Part shown: positions 52,651 to 61,201 of the stretch, piece after piece
Layout: each line of letters starts with the position of its first letter
How positions within the stretch are numbered: the first letter of the stretch is position 1
Assembly: GCA_040757835.1 (NCBI GenBank)
Contig: JBFLWJ010000001.1
Location: 247,254-311,253 of the forward strand
Direction of reading: 5' to 3'
DNA: 64,000 bases
Origin: Actinomycetota bacterium
GTDB taxonomy: Bacteria > Actinomycetota > Geothermincolia > Geothermincolales > RBG-13-55-18
Translations under genes and position numbers: made by a program
The notes under the pieces: generated by a model
Databases searched by the model: none
The model's input: only the letters and a program-made list of their open reading frames with translations
What the model was told of the DNA's origin: nothing

Positions 52651-53565
52651 ATGGCAGAGGTACGATTTGACGACCGCGTCGCAGTAGTGACCGGGGCCGG
52701 CGGCGGCCTGGGTAGGGAATACGCCTTGCTCCTTGCCAGCCGTGGTGCAAAGGTCGTGGTAAACGACCTGGGCGGCGCCTTCGACGGTACCGGTTCCGGG
52801 CATACCGCTGCGGAGAAGATGGTCCAGGAGATCAAGGACCTCGGCGGAGAGGCCGTCCCCAACTTCGACAGCGTGGCCGACTGGGAGGGCGCGTCGAACA
52901 TCATCAAGACGGCGATCGACGCCTACGGAAAAGTCGACATCCTGATCAACAACGCCGGCATCCTGCGCGACAAGAGCTTCATCAAGATGGAGATGGAGGA
53001 CTACGAGAAGGTCATGGCCGTCCACCTCGACGGCACCTTCTTCTGCTCCAAGGCGGCCTTCCCCCACATGCGGGAGAACAACTACGGCCGTATCGTGTCG
53101 GCGGCTTCAGCAGCCGGGGTATATGGCAACTTCGGGCAGGCCAACTACGGCGCGGCCAAGATGGGCATCGTCGGCCTCATGCACGTCCTCAAGCAGGAGG
53201 GGGCCAAGTACAACATAATGGCCAACGTCATCGTCCCCGTGGCGGGGACCCGCATGACCGCCACCATCCTCCCCCCCGACCTGCTGGATCTACTCAAGCC
53301 CGAGTACGTATCGCCCCTGGTGGTATGGGCCTGCTCGGAGAACTGTACGTTCTCCGGCTATACCCTCTCAGCCGGCGGCGGCTATTTCAGCCGCGCCGCG
53401 TTCATGGAGGGGCCGGGCGTGATCTTCGATGTGAAGCAGCCAATCACCCTGGAGATGATCGACGAGAACATAGACAAGATCACCAGCCTCGAAGGGGCCG
53501 TGGCCTACGGGAGCGCCACCGAACAGACCGGTGCCATCCTGGGCAAGATGAACCAGGGCGGCTAA
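52651..53565 (+). CDS. Short-chain dehydrogenase, (R)-3-hydroxyacyl-CoA dehydrogenase type (MFE-2 N-terminal-like)
   Basis: 304 residues from ATG 52651 (AGGAAAGGAGAGGG upstream). Rossmann motif VTGAGGGLGREYA, VVVNDLGGAFDGTG, NNAGILRD and catalytic YGAAKMG with Ser in SAASAAGVYG. The NDLGG insertion is distinctive of peroxisomal-type multifunctional enzyme 2 / 17-beta-HSD4 dehydrogenases. Followed after 36 bp by a MaoC hydratase, giving as two genes what MFE-2 carries in one protein. Confidence 0.88.
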   Translation: MAEVRFDDRVAVVTGAGGGLGREYALLLASRGAKVVVNDLGGAFDGTGSGHTAAEKMVQEIKDLGGEAVPNFDSVADWEGASNIIKTAIDAYGKVDILINNAGILRDKSFIKMEMEDYEKVMAVHLDGTFFCSKAAFPHMRENNYGRIVSAASAAGVYGNFGQANYGAAKMGIVGLMHVLKQEGAKYNIMANVIVPVAGTRMTATILPPDLLDLLKPEYVSPLVVWACSENCTFSGYTLSAGGGYFSRAAFMEGPGVIFDVKQPITLEMIDENIDKITSLEGAVAYGSATEQTGAILGKMNQGG

Positions 53566-53601
53566 GGAAGTCGGCCATCGATTAGGAAAGGGGTTGATAA
53601 G

Positions 53602-54450
53602 ATGCCGATCGATCTGTCAGTAGTAGGGAAGGAATTGCCGCCGCTCGACTACGAATACACCACCCGGGACGTCATGCTCTACAATCTGGGTATCGGTGCC
53701 GGCTACGAGGCGGACGAACTGAAGTTCGTGTACGAGAACGGCCTGGAAGCCATACCCACCTTCGGGGTCATCCCGCCCTTCCCGGCCCTCATGGGCCTGG
53801 TGGCGGTGGAGGGGGTAGACATCAACCTGGTCATGCTGGTCCACGGCGAGCAGTACCTGGAGATCCGCAAGCCCATCCCCACCTCGGGCAAGCTCACCAC
53901 CAAGCCGAAGATCGCCGCGGTGTGGGACAAGACCAAGGGCGCGGTCATCGACCTGGATGCCGACACCGTGGACGAGTCGGGAGAGGTGGTCTTCTACAAC
54001 ACCTTTTCCAGTTTCATCCGCGGCGAGGGCGGGTTCGGCGGAGAGCGCGGCCCGGAACCGGGCAACGAGCCCCCCGACCGCGACCCCGACAAGGTCTTAG
54101 AGCTGAAGACCCTTCCCATCCAGTCCATGATCTACCGCCTGTCGGGTGACTACAATCCCCTGCACGTCGACCCGAACTTCGCCGCCATGGCAGGATTCGA
54201 CCGGCCCATAATCCACGGCTTGTGTACCTTCGGCCACGCGGGACGTGCGGTGCTGCGCGAGTACTGCGGCAACGACACCTCCAAGTTCAAGGCCATCAAG
54301 GTGCGCTTCAGCCGCCCGGCGTTTCCCGGCGACACCATCGTCACCCAGATGTGGCAGGAGGCTGACGACAAGATCGTCTTCCGCTGCACCACCCTCGAGC
54401 GCCCGGAGGAGTACTGCATCACCAACGCGGCGGTTTGGTTGAACCCTTAG
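53602..54450 (+). CDS. MaoC-like (R)-specific enoyl-CoA hydratase 2
   Basis: 282 residues from ATG 53602. Double hotdog fold: the N-terminal half is the degenerate hotdog, the C-terminal half has the catalytic Asp/His in RLSGDYNPLHVDPNFA and PIIHGLCTFG. It hydrates trans-2-enoyl-CoA to (R)-3-hydroxyacyl-CoA, the stereoisomer used by the neighbouring dehydrogenase and by PHA synthases. Terminator directly after. Confidence 0.92.
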   Translation: MPIDLSVVGKELPPLDYEYTTRDVMLYNLGIGAGYEADELKFVYENGLEAIPTFGVIPPFPALMGLVAVEGVDINLVMLVHGEQYLEIRKPIPTSGKLTTKPKIAAVWDKTKGAVIDLDADTVDESGEVVFYNTFSSFIRGEGGFGGERGPEPGNEPPDRDPDKVLELKTLPIQSMIYRLSGDYNPLHVDPNFAAMAGFDRPIIHGLCTFGHAGRAVLREYCGNDTSKFKAIKVRFSRPAFPGDTIVTQMWQEADDKIVFRCTTLERPEEYCITNAAVWLNP

Positions 54451-54466
54451 ATCTGACGAAACGCAT

Positions 54467-54500
54467 GAGGGCGGGGGCTTCGATCCCCGCCCTCTTTATT
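54467..54500 (+). terminator. Terminator of the SDR-MaoC operon
   Basis: GAGGGCGGGG / CCCCGCCCTC, perfect 10-bp stem, 8-base loop, then TTTATT. Confidence 0.92.
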
Positions 54501-54505
54501 CCCTG

Positions 54506-54764
54506 TCAGCCTGTCGAGGCCTGGAGCCGCCAGGACGAAACCTCCGCCGTGAGGTCGCCATCATCGGCCATATTCCATTCCACCGTACCATCCTGGCCAG
54601 ACACCAGCTCGAACAGGCCCTGGGCCAGGCCGATAAGGAGCAGGTTGCATACGGGGGTTTTCCCGGCTCAGCTGCAGCTCCTCCTTGCCCCAGATCGCCT
54701 CCTTCAGGGTGCCAAGCCGCCGCGCGGCCAGATGCTCGCGGAATCCTTCTTCTTCCTGCATCAT
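54506..54764 (-). pseudogene. Frameshifted small gene of unknown function (minus strand)
   Basis: Two adjoining minus-strand frames look coding. The first starts at ATG 54764 and reads MMQEEEGFREHLAARR, TLKEAIWGKEELQLSREN. The other reads CNLLLIGLAQGLFELV and ends TAEVSSWRLQASTG at 54506. They join if one base is removed from the CCCCC run (minus strand) near 54653-54657. Open, coding-like sequence also continues upstream of 54764 to about 54850 without a start codon (HGGFYPLD). So this is a decayed gene, or an intact one with a homopolymer sequencing error. I do not recognise the family. Confidence 0.55.
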
Positions 54765-55066
54765 ATCAAGGGGATAGAAGCCGCCATGATCCTCTGTCCC
54801 TTCCCGTGTCGGTTCTTTGCCGAAATGTTTCTTCCTCGGCCGTTCCCGTTACATGTGCGGATATACTGAAGCCATTAACAGGAGTTCGAATAATCTGCCC
54901 ACAGGTTGAATATCGTTGCTTTTGCCCGCACTCTTAACGGGCACGGATCGGGCAGCGTGGCTCTATCCGGGGTTGTGCCTTATCTCATATAGGGTCTGTC
55001 ATCCATGAATCGTGGCCGCGACACCACCGAGGATGAAAATGCCGGTCGCTACCTTAAGGGCAGCCT
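54765..55066. other. Intergenic remainder
   Basis: Apart from the possible 5' extension of the broken gene (to ~54850), this is moderately AT-rich DNA with no frame, hairpin or promoter that I can support. Confidence 0.5.
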
Positions 55067-56068
55067 TTAGTAGTTGGGGATGAAGGACTCCTCGCGCACC
55101 ACTTTCATGGAGATCGCGTCCTCGGGGCATGTCACCTGGCACAGCCCGCACCCCATGCACAGCTCGGCGTCGATCGCCGAAACCTCCTCGCCGTCACGCT
55201 CCTGCAGCGTTATGGCGTCGAAGAAGCAGCGGCCGACGCAGTCGCCGCAACCGCTGCAGGCGTCCTCGTCCACCACCGCCAGGAAGCGGCTGGGATCGAC
55301 GATGGCGGTTGCGGGGATGGGCAGTCCGAAGGCAACGCAGCAGTCCTCGCAGCAGTTGCAGATGATATGGCTGCCGTACATCTTGTTCATGGCCACGTGG
55401 ATGAGGCCGGCCTCCTCGGCCATGCGGACGATCTCCATGGCCTCCTCGACGCTGATCTCGCGGCCGCTGCCCCGGTCGATGGCGTAATCGGCGCCCTTGC
55501 CCAGCTGCAGGCAGACCTCCAGGGGTTTGCCGCACTTGCCGTCCACCAGGCGGCAGGTGCACTTGGCCACGGCCAGGCGACCAGCGTCCTTGACTATCTG
55601 TTCCACGTCATCGTAGGCGAGGACGTTCTGCCTCGCCTCCACCGGCTGGCCGACGGTCACAACGCGCGTGACCGGCTTGGGCAGGATCATGCTGACCATG
55701 TTGATGTAGTCCGGCAGCTCCTCCTGGGTCTGGCGCCGCCACAGGTCGAGGTATTCCTGGGTCACGCCGTCCCAGAGGATGGTGGCGTCGTGAAACTGGG
55801 TGATGTCGCGCCCCATGCGGTACAGGGTGCCCTGGGGCTTTGCGGCCTTGAAGATGAGGCCCTTGCGATAGAGGAAATCGAGCTTCTCCTCCATCTCCTC
55901 AAGGGAGTACCCGAGCTTCTCGGCCAGCTCGGGGGCGGTGCCGGGGGTCGCCAGCATGATACGTGCCTCGTCTTCATCCGCGACCATGCGGAAGAGGTCA
56001 GGTATGAACTTGCTCCCCTTGGTGAGTATGCGCTCGGCCAACTTCTCGTACAGGTCTTCCTCGTTCAT
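55067..56068 (-). CDS. Polyferredoxin-type 4Fe-4S protein with N-terminal helix-turn-helix-like region
   Basis: 333 residues, minus strand. Residues ~15-90 resemble a winged-helix/arsenical-repressor-like fold (AELAEKLGYSLEEMEEKLDFLYRKGLI). The middle has CTCRLVDGKC and HIICNCCEDCC, an extra Cys cluster. The C-terminus carries two ferredoxin sites, CSGCGDCVGRC and CMGCGLCQVTC. Proteins with this layout occur in anaerobes and are thought to be electron carriers; this one's partner is unknown. The HTH-like start may only be an interaction module. Confidence 0.82.
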   Translation of the reverse strand: MNEEDLYEKLAERILTKGSKFIPDLFRMVADEDEARIMLATPGTAPELAEKLGYSLEEMEEKLDFLYRKGLIFKAAKPQGTLYRMGRDITQFHDATILWDGVTQEYLDLWRRQTQEELPDYINMVSMILPKPVTRVVTVGQPVEARQNVLAYDDVEQIVKDAGRLAVAKCTCRLVDGKCGKPLEVCLQLGKGADYAIDRGSGREISVEEAMEIVRMAEEAGLIHVAMNKMYGSHIICNCCEDCCVAFGLPIPATAIVDPSRFLAVVDEDACSGCGDCVGRCFFDAITLQERDGEEVSAIDAELCMGCGLCQVTCPEDAISMKVVREESFIPNY

Positions 56069-56123
56069 CCCGTCCCTCCTGTTAAACCATCCGGTGCCGG
56101 TGGGGTTATATCAAGATTATACA

Positions 56124-56726
56124 TCAGTGGCCGGCGCTTTCAGCCGGTTCCCCCTCCTGGTGGGGAGCCTCCCCCTCCTGGGGAGCCCCCTCCTCGCCCG
56201 TGGACTCCTCATCGTGGGACCCGGAGCCCTCCTCCTCGCTCCCGGCATGTTCCGCGGTGGGCTCGAGGGCGGCCAGGTATCCCTCGTAGGCGGCCAGGTT
56301 AGCGTTGTAGAAGGATGCCAGTTGAAGGTGATAGTCTTCCATGCCGGCAGGCACTTTGACGTCTTCCAGTTCCAACAAGGCCTCTTTCAGGATCATCACC
56401 GCTTCTTCGAGTGCCTTGACGAGCAGTTCTGCCTGACTTTCTTCTTCGGCATGCTCCTCTTCCTCTACCTGTCCCTCTCCCTCCGTCTCCTCTTCGGCAT
56501 GCGCCTCTTCCTCCACCTGCCCCTCTTGCTCACCGTGCTCCTCCTTGCCGAGGAGATGAAGCGATTCCTCGAGCTTCTGCGATGTTGCCCGGTTGATCTC
56601 GGCCACTTCATGCTCGTAGTCGCCGCTGTCGGCGCTGCCGCAGCCGGCAAAGAGCAGGGAGGCCAGCAGGACGGGCATGAAAAGTGTCATACACGCTTTG
56701 GCGATGATGCGGCACATAGTCTTCAC
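56124..56726 (-). CDS. Glu-rich lipoprotein
   Basis: 200 residues, minus strand. Lipobox LLFAGC at about residue 29. Residues ~60-100 are a Glu/His-rich low-complexity run with internal repetition (EGQVEEEAHAEEE then EGQVEEEEHAEEE), followed by a helical segment and another Glu/His-rich tail. Such acidic-His sequences can bind divalent metals; that is speculative. Base use in the repeats is Glu-codon driven. Confidence 0.68.
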   Translation of the reverse strand: MKTMCRIIAKACMTLFMPVLLASLLFAGCGSADSGDYEHEVAEINRATSQKLEESLHLLGKEEHGEQEGQVEEEAHAEEETEGEGQVEEEEHAEEESQAELLVKALEEAVMILKEALLELEDVKVPAGMEDYHLQLASFYNANLAAYEGYLAALEPTAEHAGSEEEGSGSHDEESTGEEGAPQEGEAPHQEGEPAESAGH

Positions 56727-56974
56727 CCCTTGCAGCGTAAGAGTTCCATCCGGCAGCCGTTCGGTATTGACCTACTATAGCGCAGATACGTGCCGGGATG
56801 GAACGGTGGCGGCCTGCTCCGTTGGGCGGCGTTAAAGGAGGCCTCGCCCACCTCCGATGCAGCGAGCAGGCCCAGCAGAGAGGGCCTGACCCGGCTCATT
56901 GTCCATGTTTACCGGCTGGTCTAGAAAGGAATTATAGAGGAAAAGACCTCATATGGAAAAAGGGGGGATCGAAG

Positions 56975-57235
56975 ATGGACCCAAAGATGATGCAGAAGAC
57001 GGTCATGGAGGGAATGCGCTCGGGCATGCTCATGTCCTTCGACACCATGAACTCCGTGCAGGAGCAGGTGGAGAAGATGTGGAGGACCCTGCTGGACCAG
57101 AGCGGAGAGCTCCAGAAGGAAGGCGAGAAAGTCCTGCAGGAGTGGCTCGAGAACATGCGCAAGGGACGTGAGGAGTTCCGCCGCAACCTGGAGGAAGGGC
57201 TGCGCAAGATGGAAGACCTGCTGGCCCAGGAATAA
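56975..57235 (+). CDS. Phasin-like coiled-coil protein
   Basis: 86 residues from ATG 56975 after GGGGGG. All-helical and amphipathic (MQKTVMEGMRSGMLMSFDTM, then EKVLQEWLENMRKGREEFRR). It precedes phaE and phaC by short gaps. Size and composition fit PHA granule-associated phasins or the small helical proteins of class III PHA operons. The frame is open further upstream but not coding-like. Confidence 0.7.
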   Translation: MDPKMMQKTVMEGMRSGMLMSFDTMNSVQEQVEKMWRTLLDQSGELQKEGEKVLQEWLENMRKGREEFRRNLEEGLRKMEDLLAQE

Positions 57236-57255
57236 TCACGTAGAAGGGACGCCTC

Positions 57256-58374
57256 ATGCAGGAAAAGACAGATCCGTGGCCGGATGTGTGGAAAAAGTGG
57301 CAGGAGATGCAGGCGGGCATGTTCCGGGACTGGATGGGTGCCTGGAGCCGCATGGCGGCACCGTCTCGGGGCGGCGGAGGGGAGGCGGGTTCGGCGTCGT
57401 TGCCTGACGCGATGGACTACTATCGACAGTGGGCCGCGTATACGCGGGAGATGATGGAGAAGTTCGCCGTGCCGAGCCAGGGTATCGGCCCCGATACGTA
57501 CATGAAGATGTTCCAGGCTACAGACGTCTACTCGCGACTCTATGCCATGTGGATGCAGATGTTCGAAGCCTACCGCAAGGCCGTGGGGGAGGGCGGCGAG
57601 TACGACTTCGAGGCGGTCAGCAAAGCGCTGGAGGAATGGGCCGGGGAGTACCGCGATATCGTGCAGAGGGTCTTCGCGCCGGCCCTGCCGGAGCAGCTGC
57701 GGTGGATAGCCGAGCTGTATGACGCCGAGATACCCCTGCTCATGGCGGGGCTTGCGACCCATCTCTGGTCGCCCTGGCTCGAGTACTCCCGCGGCCTCAT
57801 GGACAGCGGCCTGAAGATGGAGAGGCCCTCCGTCGACGCGGCCACCGAGGTCTACGAGGGGTGGAGGAAGGCATACGAGGAGAGCTTCGGGAGGCTGCTG
57901 CGCGCCCCGGCCATGGGGTACTACCGGGAAGCGGCGGAGAAGCTCGGGCATGCCGTGGACTCCATCACCGAGTTCAATATCGTCCTCACGGAGTTTTACG
58001 CGGCCCTCCAGGGGGCGGGTGCGCAGTCCTTCCAGAAGCTGCAGGAGAAACTGGCCTCCGTGCAGGCGGAGGGAGAAGCCGAGCCCATGTCCTTCCGGGA
58101 ATTCTACCGCCTGTGGTGGGAGACCAGCGAGGAACTCTACATCGAGCTCTTCCGCACCGAGGAGTTCGCCAGGCTGCAGGGGAAACTGGTGGACAGGGGC
58201 ATGCAGTTCAGGCGCGATTTCCAGGCATATGTGGAGGAGGTCACAAAGGAGCTTCCCTTCCCGAACCGCTCGGAGATGGACCATCTCTACAAGACCGTGG
58301 ACCGGCTGAAGCGCGAGGTCAGGACCTTGAAGAAGGAGCTCAAGGAGCTCAGGGCGGCCGGAGGGGAGGGATAG
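57256..58374 (+). CDS. phaE: Class III poly(R)-hydroxyalkanoate synthase subunit PhaE
   Basis: 372 residues from ATG 57256. Mostly helical, Trp/Tyr/Met-rich, with PSREF/SFREFYRLWWETSEELYIELFRTEEFARLQGKL-type region (bases 58090-58190) typical of PhaE, and a C-terminal coiled coil (VDRLKREVRTLKKELKELR). PhaE has no catalytic residues but is needed for PhaC activity. The next gene, phaC, starts two bases after the stop. Confidence 0.85.
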   Translation: MQEKTDPWPDVWKKWQEMQAGMFRDWMGAWSRMAAPSRGGGGEAGSASLPDAMDYYRQWAAYTREMMEKFAVPSQGIGPDTYMKMFQATDVYSRLYAMWMQMFEAYRKAVGEGGEYDFEAVSKALEEWAGEYRDIVQRVFAPALPEQLRWIAELYDAEIPLLMAGLATHLWSPWLEYSRGLMDSGLKMERPSVDAATEVYEGWRKAYEESFGRLLRAPAMGYYREAAEKLGHAVDSITEFNIVLTEFYAALQGAGAQSFQKLQEKLASVQAEGEAEPMSFREFYRLWWETSEELYIELFRTEEFARLQGKLVDRGMQFRRDFQAYVEEVTKELPFPNRSEMDHLYKTVDRLKREVRTLKKELKELRAAGGEG

Positions 58375-58376
58375 GC

Positions 58377-59699
58377 ATGTTCAAGGAGTTCATGGACCCC
58401 AATTTCTTCGTGGAGGAGCTGGAGGACATCAACCGCAAGCTGGTAAAGGGCGCCGAGATCCTCACCACCATCAGCGACGTCGAGGTGGAGCCCACGCCCA
58501 AGGAGCTGGTATTCGAAGAGGACAAGATGAAGCTCTACCATTATCTGCCAGGCGATGCCCTCACCTGTCCGACGCCCATCCTCATCTGTTACGCCCTGGT
58601 CAACCGGCAGTACATGATGGACCTGCAGTCCGACCGCAGCCTCATCCGCAACCTCCTGGGACAGGGGCTGGACATCTACATCATCGACTGGGGCTACCCC
58701 GACCACGGCGACCGCTACGTGACAATGGAGGACTACATCGACGTGTACCTCAATGATTGCGTGGATTTCGTGCGGGATAGGACCGGATGCGACCGCATCA
58801 ACCTGTTGGGCGTATGCCAGGGCGGCACCTTTTCCATTATCTATTCGGCGCTCTACCCGGAGAAGATCCGCAACCTCATCACCATGGTGGCGCCGGTCGA
58901 CTTCCACACCACGGACGGGCTGCTCAACGTATGGAGCCAGTACATGGACATCGACAACATGGTGGACACGATGGGCATCATCCCGGGCGAGTTCATGAAC
59001 GTAGGCTTCCTCATGCTCAAGCCGTTCCAGCTCATGGTGGACAAATACGTCGGGCTCATGGACAACCTGGACGACCCCGCCACGGTGGCCAATTTCGTGC
59101 GCATGGAGAAATGGATCTTCGACAGCCCGGCCCAGGCGGGAGAGGCATACCGCAAGTTCCTGAAGGACCTCTACCAAGAGAACAAACTGGTAAAGGGAGA
59201 GCTGATGATAGGGGACCGGCGCGTCGATCTGGGACGTATCACCATGCCCCTGCTCAACATCTATGCCACCGAGGACCACCTGGTCCCCCCGGCTTCTACC
59301 ATCCCCTTGAACGACCTGGTGGGGAGCGAGGACAAGACCCTGTACAGCTTCCCCGGGGGACACATAGGCATCTACGTCAGCTCGCGCTCACAGAAGGAGC
59401 TGGCGCCGTCCGTCTCCGAGTTCCTCATCGAACGCTGCCCGGAGGGCAGGGACGGGCACCAGGTATGCGGCCTTCCCGCCTTGGGGACCGAGGAACACCC
59501 ACAGGCGAAGATGAGGGCGGCCGCCAGGAGTTCCAAGCCGGCTGCGTCAAAGAAGGGGGGAGCGGCCGCGAAGAAGAAGGGCGGAGCGGCCAAGAAGCCG
59601 CCCGCAAAGAAGGAGGCCGCGCCTGCCAGGAAGGCTGCCGCCAAGAAGAAGGCCGTGCCGGGGAAGGCAACAAAGGCGGGGCAGGCGAAGAAGGCCTGA
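58377..59699 (+). CDS. phaC: Class III PHA synthase subunit PhaC with histone-H1-like C-terminal tail
   Basis: 440 residues from ATG 58377 (GAGGGGAGGG upstream). Alpha/beta-hydrolase fold; lipase-like box GVCQGG with nucleophile Cys147, Asp300 in ATEDHLVPP and His329 in GGHIGIYVS complete the triad. It polymerises (R)-3-hydroxyacyl-CoA. The catalytic part ends near residue 365. The last ~62 residues are a Lys/Ala/Pro tail (SKPAASKKGGAAAKKKGG and similar) like histone H1 or the DNA-binding end of PhaF. The tail is in the same frame with no break, and is unusual for a synthase. Confidence 0.9.
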   Translation: MFKEFMDPNFFVEELEDINRKLVKGAEILTTISDVEVEPTPKELVFEEDKMKLYHYLPGDALTCPTPILICYALVNRQYMMDLQSDRSLIRNLLGQGLDIYIIDWGYPDHGDRYVTMEDYIDVYLNDCVDFVRDRTGCDRINLLGVCQGGTFSIIYSALYPEKIRNLITMVAPVDFHTTDGLLNVWSQYMDIDNMVDTMGIIPGEFMNVGFLMLKPFQLMVDKYVGLMDNLDDPATVANFVRMEKWIFDSPAQAGEAYRKFLKDLYQENKLVKGELMIGDRRVDLGRITMPLLNIYATEDHLVPPASTIPLNDLVGSEDKTLYSFPGGHIGIYVSSRSQKELAPSVSEFLIERCPEGRDGHQVCGLPALGTEEHPQAKMRAAARSSKPAASKKGGAAAKKKGGAAKKPPAKKEAAPARKAAAKKKAVPGKATKAGQAKKA

Positions 59700-59780
59700 G
59701 CAGCAGGCAGGGCGAGGCGGATGGAGCAATCGCGTATTCCGTGCGGAAGAAATCCGCCGGCGGCGCTTCGGCGGCCTGAA

Positions 59781-60212
59781 TCAGCCTTCCCGCAGGGTGG
59801 TCTTCCAGAGATAAGCCAGCGTTGACACGCCCAGGCCCAGCGTCCAGAGGTTGATGGCCAGCATGGTGGCGCGGTTGCTGTCCAGAGGCCAGTACTTGCG
59901 GTTCTCCAGCGAGTAGAGGATGTCCAAGAGGGCCAGGAAGACCAGGGAGCTGGCGGCGGCCGTGCCCAGGAACTCGCCCTCCCTTTCACCCCTCCACAGG
60001 TGCCACGCGGCCAGCATGCACAGGGAACTCATCCACGCGTCCGCAAGGGGGAAGGCGCGTTCGAAGGCCTCGTCCTGCTCCGTCTCGGTGGCTTTCATCG
60101 CCCCGGAGAAGAAGAGGATCCAGAAGGTGGTGGTCCCCAGGCCGGTGGCCCCGAGGAGCGCGCCGAGCAGGCGGCGCCCCCAGCTCACGTCCAGACTCAC
60201 GTTCTTTCCCAT
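59781..60212 (-). CDS. Small four-helix membrane protein
   Basis: 143 residues from ATG 60212, minus strand. About four membrane segments (LLGALLGATGLGTTTFWILF; SSLCMLAAWHLW; FLGTAAASSLVFLALLDILY; ATMLAINLWTLGLGVSTLAY). No family recognised. The frame stays open upstream through the nucleosidase gene, but the ATG at 60212 gives a sensible membrane protein. No ribosome binding site; TATAAT lies six bases before the ATG (see findings). Confidence 0.65.
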   Translation of the reverse strand: MGKNVSLDVSWGRRLLGALLGATGLGTTTFWILFFSGAMKATETEQDEAFERAFPLADAWMSSLCMLAAWHLWRGEREGEFLGTAAASSLVFLALLDILYSLENRKYWPLDSNRATMLAINLWTLGLGVSTLAYLWKTTLREG

Positions 60213-60241
60213 GCTGCGATTATATTGCAGCGACCCGCCCC

Positions 60242-61057
60242 TCAGCCAGGTTCGGCGAGAAAGGAGCGGAGAAAGACGCCGAGACTGGCCAGGGCGGCAT
60301 CCCTGCCGCGAGACATCTCCCTGGCCCTGGCCACGGTGTCCGCGCCGCTCACCGCGAGCCTGAAGCGATTGTGCCAGATGTTGCGGCGGGCCTGCCCACG
60401 GTATTCCAGGAGCCGTTCGAACCCGACGAAATCGTGGGAGAGCTCGTCGCTGATGGCGCGCACGGCGGCGAAGGGCAGGCCTTCGGTGGCCGCCACCTGC
60501 GCCACGGCGGCCCCCTCCATCTCCACCGCCAACGCGCCGAAGGCCTCGCCGAGGTGGGAGCGGAGCTCGGGCTCGAGGACTATCTGGTCGCAGGTGAGCA
60601 CCTTGCCCAGCCGGTAAGGCAGGCCGGCGTCCTCCGCCGCCATATGGACGCGCCGCAGCATGGACGGCGGCACCTCGAAGGAAGGGCAGAAGACGAGACG
60701 CCCGTTTTCGCACTGGCCCGGACCCGTGGTATGATAGCCGCCGGAATGTGCCACCCCCACGTCGGCGGGCACGAGCACGTCGGCGATGACCAGGTCGCCC
60801 ACCTGCAGCAGGGGGGAGAGGGCGCCGGCCATACCGAAGACCAGCATGGCATGCAGGGTAAAACGATCGATGAGGAAGCGGGCCCCTGCCGCCGCGGAGA
60901 CCTTTCCTATCCCGGCGGAGAAGGCCAGGACCTCGGACCCGCCCGCTCTTCCCCTGACCAGCCTGGTCCCGGACGGTGAGGCGGAGTCGGCGGTATCCGC
61001 CAGCAGGGGGATGACCGTCTCCAGTTCCCGGGGGGTCGCGCACAACAGGCCGATCAC
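60242..61057 (-). CDS. MTA/SAH- or futalosine-type nucleosidase
   Basis: 271 residues, minus strand. Nucleoside phosphorylase fold: LLCATPRELE at the N-terminus, GMAGALSP, the ribose-binding VEMEGAAVAQVA and the catalytic Asp in RAISDELSHDF. It hydrolyses the N-glycosidic bond of 5'-methylthioadenosine/S-adenosylhomocysteine or a futalosine-like substrate; the choice cannot be made from sequence alone. Its stop lies 29 bp before the small membrane protein gene, probably the same transcript. Confidence 0.8.
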   Translation of the reverse strand: MIGLLCATPRELETVIPLLADTADSASPSGTRLVRGRAGGSEVLAFSAGIGKVSAAAGARFLIDRFTLHAMLVFGMAGALSPLLQVGDLVIADVLVPADVGVAHSGGYHTTGPGQCENGRLVFCPSFEVPPSMLRRVHMAAEDAGLPYRLGKVLTCDQIVLEPELRSHLGEAFGALAVEMEGAAVAQVAATEGLPFAAVRAISDELSHDFVGFERLLEYRGQARRNIWHNRFRLAVSGADTVARAREMSRGRDAALASLGVFLRSFLAEPG

Positions 61058-61201
61058 GGGGCCTCCTCATCTAGGGCGAATACGGCGCCACGGTCTTGAA
61101 GGTAGAATCAAGGATACCGGGAATATAGTAGCAGTGGTCCGCGGGGCGGGGAAGTTCGCAAGCCGCTCCCGGGAGGGCTGAAGAGAAAAGGTGATTCGTT
61201 C

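Noticed and set aside
52485-52670. 61-codon frame in the leader of the SDR gene
   Set aside because: Starts upstream of the putative -10 box and has no binding site; it overlaps leader hairpins.
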